Shown: positions 8,206-18,501, counted from the first letter of the stretch. The stretch: 64,000 bases of DNA from UBA4742 sp963734965 (GCA_963734965.1 CAVTJK010000003.1:496001-560000); one strand, 5' to 3'. Numbers and translations are program-made. Notes: generated by a model from the letters alone, not told the origin.

Positions 8206-9443
8206 TCATGAGGTGGCGCTTTCTCGGTGGGCGGGCTGGGCGAGCTGCGGGAAGAGGCGGCCGGCAATGAGCCGGAGGAAGGGGATCACCTGGCTGGGGG
8301 TGATGGCGGCGGTGGCGTCGCCGAGGTCGGCTGGAATCTCCACGCCCAGCTCCTTGGCCTTGGCGATGAGGCTCGGGCCCATCCCTTTGCCGAGGGTGCT
8401 CAGGCTTTGGCCGACGACCTCAGGGTCCAGCGTCCACGCCGGCACCGGATGTGGGGTGGGTGTCACCCACGTGCCCGGATCGCGGGGCGCGTCGAGCGAG
8501 AACACGTGGTCGAACGTCCGCGCCGAGGCGTCACGCTGGGTGAACGCGTCACCGAGGTCCCACCTCTTGCGCAGCGTCGCGATCAGGGACGTGTGGTGGT
8601 ACTCGTCGTTGTAGACCGATCCTGATTCGACCCACGGCGACACGATGATCGCCGGGACCCGATATCCGGAGCGGTCGAACGTGAAGCCGAGCTCACCGGC
8701 GGGCGCGGCCGGGTCTGGTGGCGGCACCGGTCCCGGCGCCAGGTGATCGTAGGTGCCGCCCGGTTCGTCCCAGCCGATCAGGAGGGCGGTGTTCCAGACG
8801 TTCGTGCCGTCCTCGACGGTGGCCGAGCGGTAGGAGTTGTACACCCTGGACAGGAACGCTTCGCCCGAGAGCATCGACGAGGGGTTGTCGACCTGGATCG
8901 CCACCTGGTCGCTGAACGAGCGGCCCATGGCCGGGTGGTAGTCGCCGTGACCAGACAGCATGTTCGGTTCGATCAGCGAGAAGTCGTTCGAGGGCGTGGT
9001 CGGCAAAGACCTGTCGAACCCCATCCCCCAGTGGGCCGAACACGGCGCCGAACGCAAGGTGGTTCCGTACACGGTCGCGACCGACATGGATTCACCCAAC
9101 CCCGATTCCGGGGAGGAGTACTTCCACACCAACACGCAGCTGTTCAACACGCTCGACCCGCACAACCGGTACAAGATCGGCGGAGCGGCCACGGCGCCGT
9201 GGAACGCGCCGGCATCAGGCGCGACGCCCACGATGGACGGGTTCGTCACTGACTACATCTCCAACTTCACCGGGGAGATCGGTCGGCAGCCCACCTATGA
9301 CGAGTACGCCCACATCATGACCGGCTACACGCCCTCTTTCCGTCGTCGGGTCCGTACAAACGACCCAACACGTTGTCCAGGGAGCGGTTCTCGAACAGGG
9401 CCACCACGACGTGGTCCAGCGCGTTGCTCCGATCGGTCGTCAT
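8206..9443 (-). pseudogene. Phospholipase C/phosphoesterase-family gene with an internal inverted segment
   Basis: Three pieces of one protein are present in the wrong arrangement. The N-terminus is on the minus strand from ATG 9443 (MTTDRSNALDHVVVALFENR, SLDNVLGRLYGPDDGK). The C-terminal half is on the minus strand below 8978 (FSLIEPNMLSGHGDYHPA, WDEPGGTYDHLAPG, YRVPAIIVSPWV). The segment that belongs between them (SFEGVVGKDLSNPIPQW through YAHIMTGYTP) is on the plus strand at about 8982-9334. Joining GACGACGGAAAG to TCGTTCGAGGGC restores PDDGKSFEGVVGKDL exactly. About 100 residues expected between GYTP and FSLIEPN are absent. The family hydrolyses phosphodiester bonds in phospholipids. It is either rearranged in the genome or mis-assembled. 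Confidence 0.8.
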
Positions 9444-9592
9444 GAGCGCTCAGCCTCCCGATTCGATCCACCCAAGTGGCGAGAGGCCGAGCCTGGCACA
9501 CTCGGCGAAATCCTCCCCGCCGCCCAGCGGTCCATGGCACCTCCTGCGCCCGACGTGTGGTCGCGTGCGAAGGTTGCCTGACTACGGCGTCA

Positions 9593-9907
9593 CTAGTTGT
9601 GACCGGGTGCGCACCAGGGGATGGTGCGGGGCAGGGCGGCGAACGGATTCGGCATGGTCGGCTGCGGGGGGAGCGGGAGCAGCGCGAAGGTGGCGCGCTG
9701 TTGCGGATACACGGCGCCGTTGCACAGCTGGTCGGCCGGCAGGAGCTGGTGCAGGTTGCACAGCACCTGGCCGAACAGCGGGTCGCCGACGCCGGCCCCG
9801 CCTGCGGCGGTGCCGATGAAGACGTTGTCATGGACGTTCGAGCCGTGGTCGAGGAAGAAGCAGGACGGTTCGCCTCCGATCGAGTCGACGAACGGGTTGT
9901 CCCACAC
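9593..9907 (-). pseudogene. C-terminal fragment of an unrecognised, probably exported protein
   Basis: A clearly protein-like frame (DSIGGEPSCFFLDHGSNVHD, GDPLFGQVLCNLHQLLPADQ, PQPTMPNPFAALPRTIPWCA). It stays open upstream (SSPADCTDAGGVWDNPF) but has no usable start before it runs into the 3' end of the permease gene. It looks like the tail of a larger gene whose 5' part was lost. The cysteines and aromatic/asparagine-rich make-up suggest an extracytoplasmic protein. Resemblance to MCE-type proteins was considered but cannot be supported. It lies directly beside the rearranged phosphoesterase gene. Confidence 0.45.
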
Positions 9908-9992
9908 GCCGCCGGCGTCCGTGCAGTCGGCCGGTGAGCTCTGGATGCCGTCGACGGGGGCGCCGGACCTGACCGGGCCACTCCGCCCCTGT

Positions 9993-12249
9993 TCACTCGT
10001 TCCGGGCGGCCTCGGGTCCGGTGATGTGCTCGAGCAGGGGAAGGGTCGCGGCGATGATCCCCGAGCGCGGCGACGAGGCCCGCGGCAACGATCAGGTAGT
10101 AGTGCACCCCGAGAGGCTGGAGGGACTCGCTGAGCTGCGACCTCAGGAAGAGCTGGGCGGCCAGCAGGCCGGTGGCCGCAGACAGGACGGCGATCGCCGC
10201 GAGCGGGGCGGCGGCCTCCAGCGCGACGACGCGCCGCAGGACGCCGAGGGGGGTGCCGGTGAGCCGCAGGAGGCTGAACGGTCGCTTCCGTTCGACGAGC
10301 CCTGATGCGACGCTCACGGCGAGACTGCAGGCGGCGATGACCAGGCTGGCGATGATGACGACGTCGGCGAGCTGTTGCCAGCCGGCGAGCAGTTCTGCGT
10401 TGGCGGGGCTGATGTCGCCGACCGTGGTGGGGGCGCTACCGAAGGGCAGACCGAGCTCGAGGGTCGTTCGGGCCTGCTCGAGGGGACCGGGAGACCCGCC
10501 CGTATCGACGTAGAGGTCCTCGGGCGGGAGGCGGTCGAGGCGGTCCGCGGGGATGTGGGCGTCCGGCCAGGCCGATGCGTGCTGCGTCGGGCGGGCGGCG
10601 ACGCCGCCCCCGGAGCCGAACCCGAGCGGGATGGAGGCGACGGTCACGCCCGGCGCGCAGCGCCCGAGCGTCGGCATGCGGGCGAGCTGGGCGCACGAGA
10701 CCAGTCCGGTGCTGGGGCCTGGACCTGGACCTGGGCCCTGACTCTGGATGAGCCGCGGGTCAGCCCTGATGACGGTGAGGGCGCGGACGCCTCGGATCGA
10801 GGTCAGCCTGCTTGACGACCGTGTCTATCGACGTGGTGTTGGCCGAGTTGGCCTGATCGAACGGTGCACCGTCGGCGAGCTCCTCGTACAAGATGTCGCG
10901 ACCGGCTGCCCCTCCGGTCGAAGCGTTGTGGTAGGCGACGATCGTGGTGATCACTCCGACCGTCGCCGTCGCGATGAAAAGCGCGACGATGAGCCCGCTG
11001 ACGGCGCGAAACGCGGCCCGGGGATTGTCCGAGAGGCGACGCCCGGCGATGAGCACGGCCGGTCTTCCCGTGTTGCGGGCCAGCAGGCGCGAGATCAGCA
11101 TGGTGATCCAGGGTCCGGCGATGACGAGCCCGACCATGACGAGCAGGAAGCCGGTGCCGTAGGCGCGGATCTGACTGGCGGTGTTGGGCGGCCGGCGACC
11201 GACGAAGAAGGCGAGCTCGGCCAGACCGACGAGCAGCGGGATCACGCGCCAGGCGCGTGGGGCGGGGGGCGTGGTGCGGCGGGTGACGCCGAGCGGGGAG
11301 ATCTGCACCCGCCGCAGGGCCAGGCGCGCCGCGACCGCTGCCGCGATCGGGACACCGATGGCGATGATCAGGATGTCGGAGAGGTCGAGCGAGAGGTCGC
11401 TCGGGAAGAACGGCTGCCCGGTGAACGGCACCGCCGCGAGGGGCGAGCGCAGCAGGAAGAACAGGCCGAATCCGCCGGCCACTCCGCAGGCGGAGGCGAC
11501 ACAGGCTTCGGCCGCGGCGACGATCGACACCTGACGGGGAGTGGCACCGACGAGGCGCATGGCCGCGAACCGTTGCTCGCGTCGGGCCGCGGCCAGGCGG
11601 GTGGCGGCGCCGATGAAGATGAGCACCGGCAGCAACAAGGCCCCCGCGACCACCGCCAAGATGAACTCGATTCGATCCGGGTGCGATCGCCGGGGGTCCC
11701 TTGCGGCGCCGTCTCGATGCTTCGGACCTCGTGGGCGCCCGGTGTCTGCGAGAGGCCCGCGACGGTGTGGCCGATGATGATGACGAGCGAGTTCGGCGAC
11801 GCCAGGGCCGAGGGCCCGACGGCGCCTACCTGGTGGCCCGGGTAGCGGTCGCCGAGCTCGGCGCCCGGCGTGGTGCGCAGGAGGCGGGCCAGGGCGGGGG
11901 AGGCGTAGAACTGCCCGGCACGGGGGAGGCTGGGGATCCCCGGCGGTACCGGTGAGCGGGGACCGGTGGCGGCCACGTCGACGCGCTGGATGGTCGAGCC
12001 GCGGTACTCGTCGAGCGTGGCCAGACCCCACAACGGATCCGAGGTCGCCTCGTCGACGCTGGGTCGCAGGTTGTGCTCCGAGGTGTTGAGCCAGGCGGTG
12101 CGCACGTCCTGAGCTTGGACTGCGTTGATGCCGGCCACGGTGACCAGCAGCAGACCGACGCCCAGCGCGACGGCGGCGGCCGTCACGACGAGACGCACGA
12201 GCGCCTCCCGGCCGCCGTTGACGGTCAGGCGGACGCCGAGGCGGATCAT
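9993..12249 (-). CDS. ABC transporter permease, FtsX/MacB-like (frameshifted)
   Basis: Large permease of about 750 residues after repair. It has an N-terminal membrane helix (LVVTAAAVALGVGLLLVTVA), an extracytoplasmic domain, then FtsX-type helices: RIEFILAVVAGALLLPVLIF, FAAMRLVGATPRQVSIVAAA, GTGFLLVMVGLVIAGPWITM, LIVALFIATATVGVITTIVA, VVIIASLVIAACSLAVSVAS, and near the end the second FtsX repeat (LLRLTGTPLGVLRRVVALEA). The MRLVGAT and LLRLTGT segments are characteristic of duplicated FtsX domains. Frames switch near 11690, 10810 and 10070; the last piece ends EHITGPEAARNE. ATG at 12249 overlaps the ATPase stop by 4 nt. The substrate is unknown: lipoprotein, peptide or drug export are the family options. 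Confidence 0.83.
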
Positions 12250-12965
12250 GAGGGGACGGGATCGCCGGCCAGGGCGCTCACCTTGCCGTCTCGCACGACC
12301 ACCTCGCGTTCGGCGTACGCGGCGACGCGAGGATCGTGCGTGACCAGCACGACGGTCGTGCCCTGATCCCGTGAGGCCGCCAGCAGCAGCTCCATGACGT
12401 GTTCGCCGGTGAGCGAGTCGAGCGACCCGGTCGGCTCATCGGCGAAGAGGACATCCGGACGGCTGACCATCGCCCGGGCCAGCGCCACCCGCTGGGCCTG
12501 CCCTCCCGAGAGCTCACCCGAACGACGCGGCTCCAGCCCGCACAGGGCGAGCTGTTCGAACCAGTCTCGAGTCTGCAGGAGCGCTTCGGACCGGCGGACC
12601 CCGCGGAGCAGCAGCGGCAGGGCGACGTTCTCCTCGGCGGTCAGCTCCGGAACGAGCTGACCGGACTGGAACACGAATCCGAACCGGTCCCGCCGCAATG
12701 CGCTGCGCTCGGTCTCGCGCATGGCGTCCACTCGCTGTCCGCGGAACGATACCGACCCTTGCTCGGGCACGAGGATCCCAGCCAGGCAGTGCAACAGGGT
12801 CGACTTCCCCGACCCGCTCGGACCCATCACGGCCACGATCTCGCCGGCCCGGACCGACAGATCGGCGCCGCGCAACGCCGGTGTCGGGCCGAAGGACTTG
12901 ACCAGCCCGCGCGCCTCGATCGCCCACTCCTCGTCACGGTCGGGGGAATCCCTGAACGACTTCAC
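12246..12965 (-). CDS. ABC transporter ATP-binding protein, MacB/LolD type
   Basis: 240 residues. Walker A is VMGPSGSGKSTLLHCLAG, the Q-loop region GFVFQSGQLVPELTAEENV, the signature SGELSGGQAQRVALARAM, Walker B DVLFADEPTGSLD, and the H-loop VLVTHDPRVAAYAE. The LTAEENVxLPLLL and DEPTGxLD patterns are those of LolD/MacB/FtsE-like ATPases that pair with FtsX-type permeases. The GTG start at 12965 overlaps the padR stop (GTGA) and is preceded by GAGGAGG. Expected to energise the adjacent permease. Confidence 0.93.
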   Translation of the reverse strand: MKSFRDSPDRDEEWAIEARGLVKSFGPTPALRGADLSVRAGEIVAVMGPSGSGKSTLLHCLAGILVPEQGSVSFRGQRVDAMRETERSALRRDRFGFVFQSGQLVPELTAEENVALPLLLRGVRRSEALLQTRDWFEQLALCGLEPRRSGELSGGQAQRVALARAMVSRPDVLFADEPTGSLDSLTGEHVMELLLAASRDQGTTVVLVTHDPRVAAYAEREVVVRDGKVSALAGDPVPS

Positions 12966-13493
12966 GTGGGTCGCACCTCCTCGGCGAGACTCGACAGTCG
13001 GGCCGCGGTCACGTCGATCCACCGCAGGTCGGCCTCGAGGTGGAAGAGCCCGTGGTCGGCGAGCAGGCCGTCGATCACTCCTCCGCTGCCGGCGCAGGTC
13101 GGTCAGCTCCCGCATCCGCTGGAGGTGGGCGGCGCGCTGGACGTCGAGATAGCGCTCGGCCGGGCGGTCCAGCATCAACGCCAGGGTGACCTTCGCGAAC
13201 AACACGGTCTGCAGATGCGGCTCGGGCTCGACCGGCTGGGCCAGCCACGCCTCGACCTCCGCCACGCCCTGGTCGGTGATGGCGTAGCGCCGGCGGTCGG
13301 GACCGGAGCCCGGCTCGGCGTCGCCCGCGGCCACCTTGCCGTCACGCGCCAGGCGGCTGAGCGTCGCATAGACCTGACCGAAGGGGACCGGCCGACCCCG
13401 CCCGAAGTAGGCGTCGTAGTCGCGCTTGAGGTCATAGCCATGGCTGGGCTCTCGTTCCAGCAGACCGAGCAACGCCAGGGGCACGAGACTCAT
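12962..13493 (-). CDS. PadR-family transcriptional regulator (one frameshift)
   Basis: N-terminal PadR winged helix: VPLALLGLLEREPSHGYDLK, FGQVYATLSRLARDGKVAAG and DRRRYAITDQGVAEVEAWLA, followed by a helical dimerisation region (ERYLDVQRAAHLQRMRELTD). A frameshift near 13080 separates the last part, which ends SSLAEEVRPT. About 177 residues after repair. PadR proteins repress their own operon and neighbouring transporter genes until a ligand binds. Here the gene heads the ABC exporter operon and carries a palindrome in its own promoter. ATG at 13493 is favoured; a GTG is one codon upstream. Confidence 0.88.
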
Positions 13494-13500
13494 CACCTGA

Positions 13501-13530
13501 GAGAATACACCGAGTGTATACTCAGGTCAA
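13501..13530 (-). promoter_or_regulatory. padR promoter with a palindromic operator in the spacer
   Basis: On the minus strand, a -35 box TTGACC (13530-13525), a 17-nt spacer and a -10 box TATTCT (13507-13502) are followed 8 nt later by the padR ATG, so the mRNA is probably leaderless. A 23-bp imperfect palindrome with arms GAGAATACAC and GTGTATACTC (13501-13523) covers the -10 box and most of the spacer. This is an ideal position for PadR autorepression and resembles the AT-rich ATAC/GTAT type of PadR operator. Confidence 0.72.
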
Positions 13531-13559
13531 TGCCGCCTGGTGGTCCGAGCGCGCGTCGG

Positions 13560-15738
13560 TCAGGCGTCGACGGTGACGGTGGTCCAGCCGCGGTTGGGCA
13601 CTTCGACGTCGGTGGTCCAGACGCCGGTGGCCGGCTCGTAGGCGACGGCCCCGTCGGGCGAGGTGGGAGCGGCGTCGGCCCAACCGGTGATGGTGACGAC
13701 CTCGCCGGCGCCCTTCACCACGAGACGCACCCCGGTCGCCGTCGGGGACACCTCGATGCGGGCGTCGCCGGCGGTGACGAACTTGGACACGTCGCCGATC
13801 ACGGCCAGGCCGGCGGTGAGCACCGGCGCGAGGACATGGAAGGTCCATTCCTCGCGGCCGAGCGAGACACCGATGGTGGCGTCGGCCGTCAGCCGCATCG
13901 CCGTCCCGGTCCGCCAGTCCCACGCCACGACATCTCCCACCCCCAGCGAGGTGAGGCGGATCTCGCCGGTGATCGGGTCGTCGTCGGGCTGGGCGTGCAT
14001 CGCCACCACGTAGGTCCAGCGGCCGGCGGCGTGCTCCGAGGTGCACTCGGCCACGAGCAGCGTCGGGTTGAAGGCGGGGCCCGACAGCAGCGACTCGTCG
14101 ATGGCGGCGATGGCGGTGTGCGGCTTCACGAGGAGCCCGTCGGCGCGGCAGGTCCGCAGTGCCAGCGTCGGGATCCATGCGCCCGACCCGGTCGCCGAGC
14201 CCGACCGGCCCGGTCGAGAGCGCGGAGAGCAGCGCTTCCGGCTCGCCGTTGTCGCCGGCGACCTCGGGATCGGCGCGGAACACGTCCTTGTACGGCATCA
14301 GGTCCGAGGCTGCGGGCCAGGGCGTTGGTGGTGCAGAACCACGCCCACAGCTGGCCGGCGGTGGCGATGTAGCCGTGGTCGCCGCTGGTGCGCACCGACG
14401 TCACCTGCGTGAGGGTCGTCGTCTGGGCGAAGTCGGCCGGCGTGCCCATGCACCACTGCAGGGTGATGCCCCGGTCACGGGCGGCCGCATCGATGCCCTC
14501 CTGCCAGGCCGTGGCCCGGCCCGGCTCGGCCCGCATGCCCGCGCACGCCGAAGAACACCTCGACGAGCCAGTCGTGCTCGAACGTCTCGACGCCCCAGGC
14601 CTGGCACTGGTCGAGCCAGCGCTCGTAGGCCTCGGGGGTGGCGGGTGCGGCGTAGTCGCCGTCGATCCACGTCGGGGTCTCCGACGCGATCGGTGCCTCC
14701 GCCGAGAGGTGTCGGATGTGGGCGACCAGCGGCGGGTCGCCGAGGCGGTGGCGCAGCGCGGCGATGCCGTCGGGAAGGACGTCGGGCCGCTCCTCCCATG
14801 CCGTCATGGCCGTCGGCGGCACCACCCACTCCTCGGTGTCGAAGGGTCGCAGCTCGACGTGGGGGTAGAACCACGAGTCGAGCTGCACCGCGCCGATCGG
14901 GACGCCCTTCGCCCGCAGGTCGTCGACGGCGCCGACGATCGACCCGGCGACGTCGTGGCCGGGCTCGGTCTTGTACCAGTAGGCCGAGCCGTTGTCGGTC
15001 CAGTACGAGGGGCGCGAGCCGAGCGCGTCGGGCCAGCGACCCGGTCGCACGGTGCCGACCGCGTCGAGCAGCATCCGTCCCCAGGTGTCGAGGGCGGCGC
15101 GGGGACCGTCGGCCGAGAGCACGGCAAGGTCAGTGGCGAAGCCGGCGGGCACGGCTTCCAGGTCGCCGTGCCAGCCGCAGCGCAACGTGGCGCCGTTCAG
15201 CCCGATCGTCTGCTCGTGGAACGCGTCGAGAGGGGCGACGAGGAGCGTGCGGCCGTCGGCCCGGGTGAGCAGGAGCGGCCAGCCGGTGGGCGGTCGGTGG
15301 GGGAGCAGGAACCAGCCGTCGAGAGACGGTCCGGCGGTGCTCGGGAGCCCGAACTCGCAGTGCTGGAAGACGAGCGCTCGGAGGTCCGTCGGGCCCGGCG
15401 TCGTCGGCGCGTTCGGCCGGGCGCGAACGTAGGCCACGCGACCGACGGCTGGTCGTACGCGCCGGTGGCGATGCCAGCGAGGTCCGCCGTCGCCTCGATG
15501 CGGAACACGAGCAGCGGGTGGTCGGTGTAGGCGCGGACCGAGCAGCGCACGTCGCCGTCGACGACGGTGATCGATGTGGCGACACCCAGCTCGTCGGTGG
15601 CGGTCACCGGGTCGGCCGCACTCGCGGGCCGTCGACGGCCGGCCCGGGGCCGAACCAGTCCTCGCCGTCGAGCCCGATCGTCACCGTGCCGTCGGCCGCG
15701 ACGTCGACGGCCAGTCCCCCTGCTGCGGTCAGTTGCAT
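13560..15738 (-). CDS. GH36-like (Sip1/alpha-galactosidase-type) glycoside hydrolase, multiply frameshifted
   Basis: Repairing single-base shifts near 15620, 15437, 14535, 14312 and 14172 yields one protein of about 720 residues. N-terminal beta part: GLAVDVAADGTVTIGLDGED. Catalytic barrel: SRPSYWTDNGSAYWYKTEPG, VPIGAVQLDSWFYPHVELRP, GVETFEHDWLVEVFFG, ITLQWCMGTPADF. C-terminal beta part: VAYEPATGVWTTDVEVPNRG. The tryptophan/aspartate-rich WTDNG and LDSWFY segments resemble GH36-type proteins including plant Sip1 relatives, so alpha-galactoside or raffinose-type substrates are possible. Assignment is by pattern only. Four of the junctions I resolved are consistent with an extra base. It follows the GH3 gene after about 40 nt, probably in the same operon. 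Confidence 0.7.
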
Positions 15739-15780
15739 GCGCGCAGTCTGCCGCGGGTCAGCGGGGGAGGGGCCGAGCGG

Positions 15781-18033
15781 TCATCCGGTGGAGAGATCGA
15801 GCGAGATGGCGGCGGGGTCGTGGGCGTACGAACCGACCTCGACCGTGACCTCGGAGGGTTCGGGGGCGATGCGTCGGCGTGAGGTCGCGTCCCATTCGGC
15901 CAGCGCCGTCAACGACACGTCGATGCTGACGTCGGTGCGCTGACCGGCCGGCACCTCGGCGACGGCGAAGCCGACGAGCAACAGCTCACCCTCGTAGGAC
16001 CCGGTGCGCCGCCGGCCGTAGACCTGGACGACGTGGCGACCCGAGCGCGCCCCGGTGTTGCGGACGACGACCCGCAGCCGTGGCCCGTCATCGGCCGATC
16101 CGGCGACCACGACCTCGTCGATCGAGTAGGTCGTGTACGAGAGACCGAACCCGTGCGGGTAGGCGGGGTCGACACCGAGGCGGTCCAGCAGCCGTTGGCC
16201 GTGGAACCGGTCGTAGGTGATCGACGTCGCGTTCCGGTCGAAGAACGGCAGGTGATCCTCGGAGGTCGGGACCGAGAACGGCAGTCGCCCAGAGGGGTTG
16301 TGCCGCCCGCTCAACACGTCGGCCAGCGTGTGTCCGCCCTCCATGCCGGCGTACCACATGACCATGATGGCCGGCGCCTCGTGACGCCACGCCTCGGTGA
16401 TGACGGCGCCCGAGGCCACGATGGCGACGACGGTGCGGGCGTTGGCGGCGACGGCGGCACGGATGATCTCCTCGTCGACCGGCCGCAGGCGCAAGGACCT
16501 GCGGTCGCCGCCGGACCCATCCATCAACGCCATGGTGTCGGAGGGCTCGTGGCCCCCGGCCGGGCCCACGACAGCTGCGGCACCGGTCCCCGGCCGCTCG
16601 ACGCCCTCGGGCCACGGCGGGAACAGGGCCAGCAACTCGGGCCGGGCCATCGTCTCGGCCCCGAGGTACTCGCCCTCGTCGGCCGCGGTGTAGCCGACGA
16701 TGATGATCGCGACATCGGCCCCGCTGGCCGACTCCGCGGCGGCGACCGGATCGTCCTCGCCCACGAGCGTGACGTCGGCCTCGGGGAAGGCCAGGCGGAT
16801 GCCGTCATACGGGCTCACGTGGCTCGGGGGGTGCACGTCGGACGAGCCGTGGTCGCCGAGGTTGGCCTCGCGGGCGAGGCGTCCGATGACGGCGATCGAG
16901 GCGACGTCGGCGGCGATGGGCAGGACGGGGGCCCCGTCGACCGGCTCGTTCTTCAGCAGCGTCATCGCGCGCGCCGCGGCGCTTCGGGCCAGCGCCCGAT
17001 GGGCGTCGGAGGCCATCGTCTCGGGGCCGGGATCGCCGCTCTCGCGGGTGGCGTAGGACCGCAGCTGGGTGGCGAGGATTCGCACCGCTGAGCGTTCGAC
17101 CGCCGCCATCGAGGTTTCACCGGCGGCGATCTGGGCGCGCAGGTGGGTTGCGCGCTGCTGCGCGAACGGCTCCTCGATGTCCATGCCCGCCTCCAGGGCG
17201 GCGGCGCCGTCGCGCATGCCCCAGACGAAGTCGGTGGCGGTGATGCCGTGCCACCTCCACTGGTCGCGCAACACGTCGGTGAGCAGGGCGCGGCTCTGGC
17301 CGGCCCACTCGCCGTTCACCGAGTTGTACGACGCCATGACCGCGCTCACGCCTTGGTCCGCCGTTCGCTTGAAGTGCGGCAGGTACACGTCGTGGAGCGT
17401 CGCTTCGTCCACTTGGACATCGACCGTGAACCGAGCGTTCTCCATGCTGTTGAGGGCGAAGTGCTTCACGCACGCCATCACGTAGCGCTGGGTGCCGCGG
17501 GTCAGCGCCGCGCCGAGCTCGCCGAGGTGGAACGGGTCGTCGCCGTAGGTCTCCTGGGCCCGACCCCACGCCGGGTGTCTCGGGAGGTTGATGCAGACGC
17601 CACCGAAGAAGTTGCCCCCTTGGGCTCGGATCTCGCGGCCGATGACCTCGCCGATCGCCTCTTCCAGCTCGACGTCCCAGGTCGCGCCCCGGGCCATCGA
17701 CACCGGAAACGCGGTCCCATGTCCCGCCACACAACCGCGGGGACCGTCGACGAACCGTGTCCCGGGGATCCCCAGTCGGGCGACCTCGCCGTGGACGTAG
17801 GGCGCGACGTTGTAGCCCTCGGCCTGCATCGAGCCGAGGCCCGCCCAGAACGGCGTGTCGCCATCGAGCAGGCCGAGGCGTTCGGCATCGGTGAGTCGCT
17901 CGTACAGATCAGTCGCTTCCCGCGCGGGATCGGCACCGGCGGCGACGGCATCGACGGCCCGGGCGAACGCCCCCGGGTCCTCGCCCCCGACGACAGCGTC
18001 CGTGGCCTCCCCGTCCTCGGCGTCTGCGCCCAT
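15781..18033 (-). CDS. Glycoside hydrolase family 3 beta-glucosidase-type enzyme
   Basis: An intact 750-residue GH3 protein that should remove terminal beta-linked sugars from oligosaccharides or glycosides. The catalytic (beta/alpha)8 domain includes RFVDGPRGCVAG, VCINLPRHPAWGRAQETYGD, VKHFALNSMENARF and the nucleophile region WHGITATDFVWGM, with Asp near residue 268. The C-terminal sandwich (IIIVGYTAADEGEYLG, VMWYAGMEGGHTLADVLSGR, HGFGLSYTTYSID) and fibronectin III-like end complete the family layout. No signal peptide, so cytoplasmic. It starts the glycosidase pair with the downstream GH36-like gene. Confidence 0.93.
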   Translation of the reverse strand: MGADAEDGEATDAVVGGEDPGAFARAVDAVAAGADPAREATDLYERLTDAERLGLLDGDTPFWAGLGSMQAEGYNVAPYVHGEVARLGIPGTRFVDGPRGCVAGHGTAFPVSMARGATWDVELEEAIGEVIGREIRAQGGNFFGGVCINLPRHPAWGRAQETYGDDPFHLGELGAALTRGTQRYVMACVKHFALNSMENARFTVDVQVDEATLHDVYLPHFKRTADQGVSAVMASYNSVNGEWAGQSRALLTDVLRDQWRWHGITATDFVWGMRDGAAALEAGMDIEEPFAQQRATHLRAQIAAGETSMAAVERSAVRILATQLRSYATRESGDPGPETMASDAHRALARSAAARAMTLLKNEPVDGAPVLPIAADVASIAVIGRLAREANLGDHGSSDVHPPSHVSPYDGIRLAFPEADVTLVGEDDPVAAAESASGADVAIIIVGYTAADEGEYLGAETMARPELLALFPPWPEGVERPGTGAAAVVGPAGGHEPSDTMALMDGSGGDRRSLRLRPVDEEIIRAAVAANARTVVAIVASGAVITEAWRHEAPAIMVMWYAGMEGGHTLADVLSGRHNPSGRLPFSVPTSEDHLPFFDRNATSITYDRFHGQRLLDRLGVDPAYPHGFGLSYTTYSIDEVVVAGSADDGPRLRVVVRNTGARSGRHVVQVYGRRRTGSYEGELLLVGFAVAEVPAGQRTDVSIDVSLTALAEWDATSRRRIAPEPSEVTVEVGSYAHDPAAISLDLSTG

Positions 18034-18123
18034 GCCCGGAACTTAAGCGCTCGGGCCATCTGGCGCGCCGGCCGATGCGCCCGATGACCACCGCGGTCGA
18101 CGGGTGTCCGCGTCGGAGCGGCC

Positions 18124-18297
18124 TCAGCCGAGGCAGAGGTGCAACTGGCGCTCCTCGGAGCGCTCCGGGAGCGGATCGTCGCCGAACGAGTCATAAGGCG
18201 GCGGCAGTCGCCGCAGCTCCCACCAGGTGCCGAGGGCACCGGCGGTCACCAGAGCCATGAGCACCCAGAGTGTGCGCCGGAGCCATTGTGTAGTCAC
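18124..18297 (-). CDS. Small single-pass membrane protein
   Basis: A 57-residue frame from GTG 18297. A basic N-terminus (TTQWLRRTLW) leads into one hydrophobic helix (VLMALVTAGALGTWW), then a polar, acidic tail (YDSFGDDPLPERSEERQ). The topology looks like a genuine small inner-membrane protein with its tail outside. No ribosome site is clear and no family is recognised. It is on the same strand as the GH3 gene, 90 nt upstream of it. Confidence 0.45.
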   Translation of the reverse strand: MTTQWLRRTLWVLMALVTAGALGTWWELRRLPPPYDSFGDDPLPERSEERQLHLCLG

Positions 18298-18489
18298 CCG
18301 ACCACTATCGGCGTCGGCTTGGTCCCCTTGAGCGTCGGGGGCGACCTGGGGTCCGTCGCCGGCCCGGCCCGCCCGGCTGAGGGCGGTCGAGCGCCCTCCG
18401 GGGCGGTTCGAAATACGGGGACGCGGCGTGCTGGCGCCGGGTCGGACGAGGTGCCAAGCTCACGGATCCGAGGCCCCGGCGACACCCCA

Positions 18490-18495
18490 TAGGAT
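18490..18495 (+). promoter_or_regulatory. -10-like box upstream of the sliding-clamp mini-ORF
   Basis: TAGGAT is followed 6 nt later by an ATG (18502) that begins a nine-codon frame rather than the clamp gene itself. The spacing is that of a leaderless start, and no -35 element is evident. Confidence 0.4.
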
Positions 18496-18501
18496 GCGGA
18501 A

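Noticed and set aside
9589..9603. Small inverted repeat GTCAC-TAGTT-GTGAC
   Set aside because: The 5-bp arms are too short to separate from chance and fall on a fragment's stop codon.
9593..9907. MCE-type virulence factor assignment of the orphan fragment
   Set aside because: The resemblance is only in general composition; no specific MCE motif could be identified.
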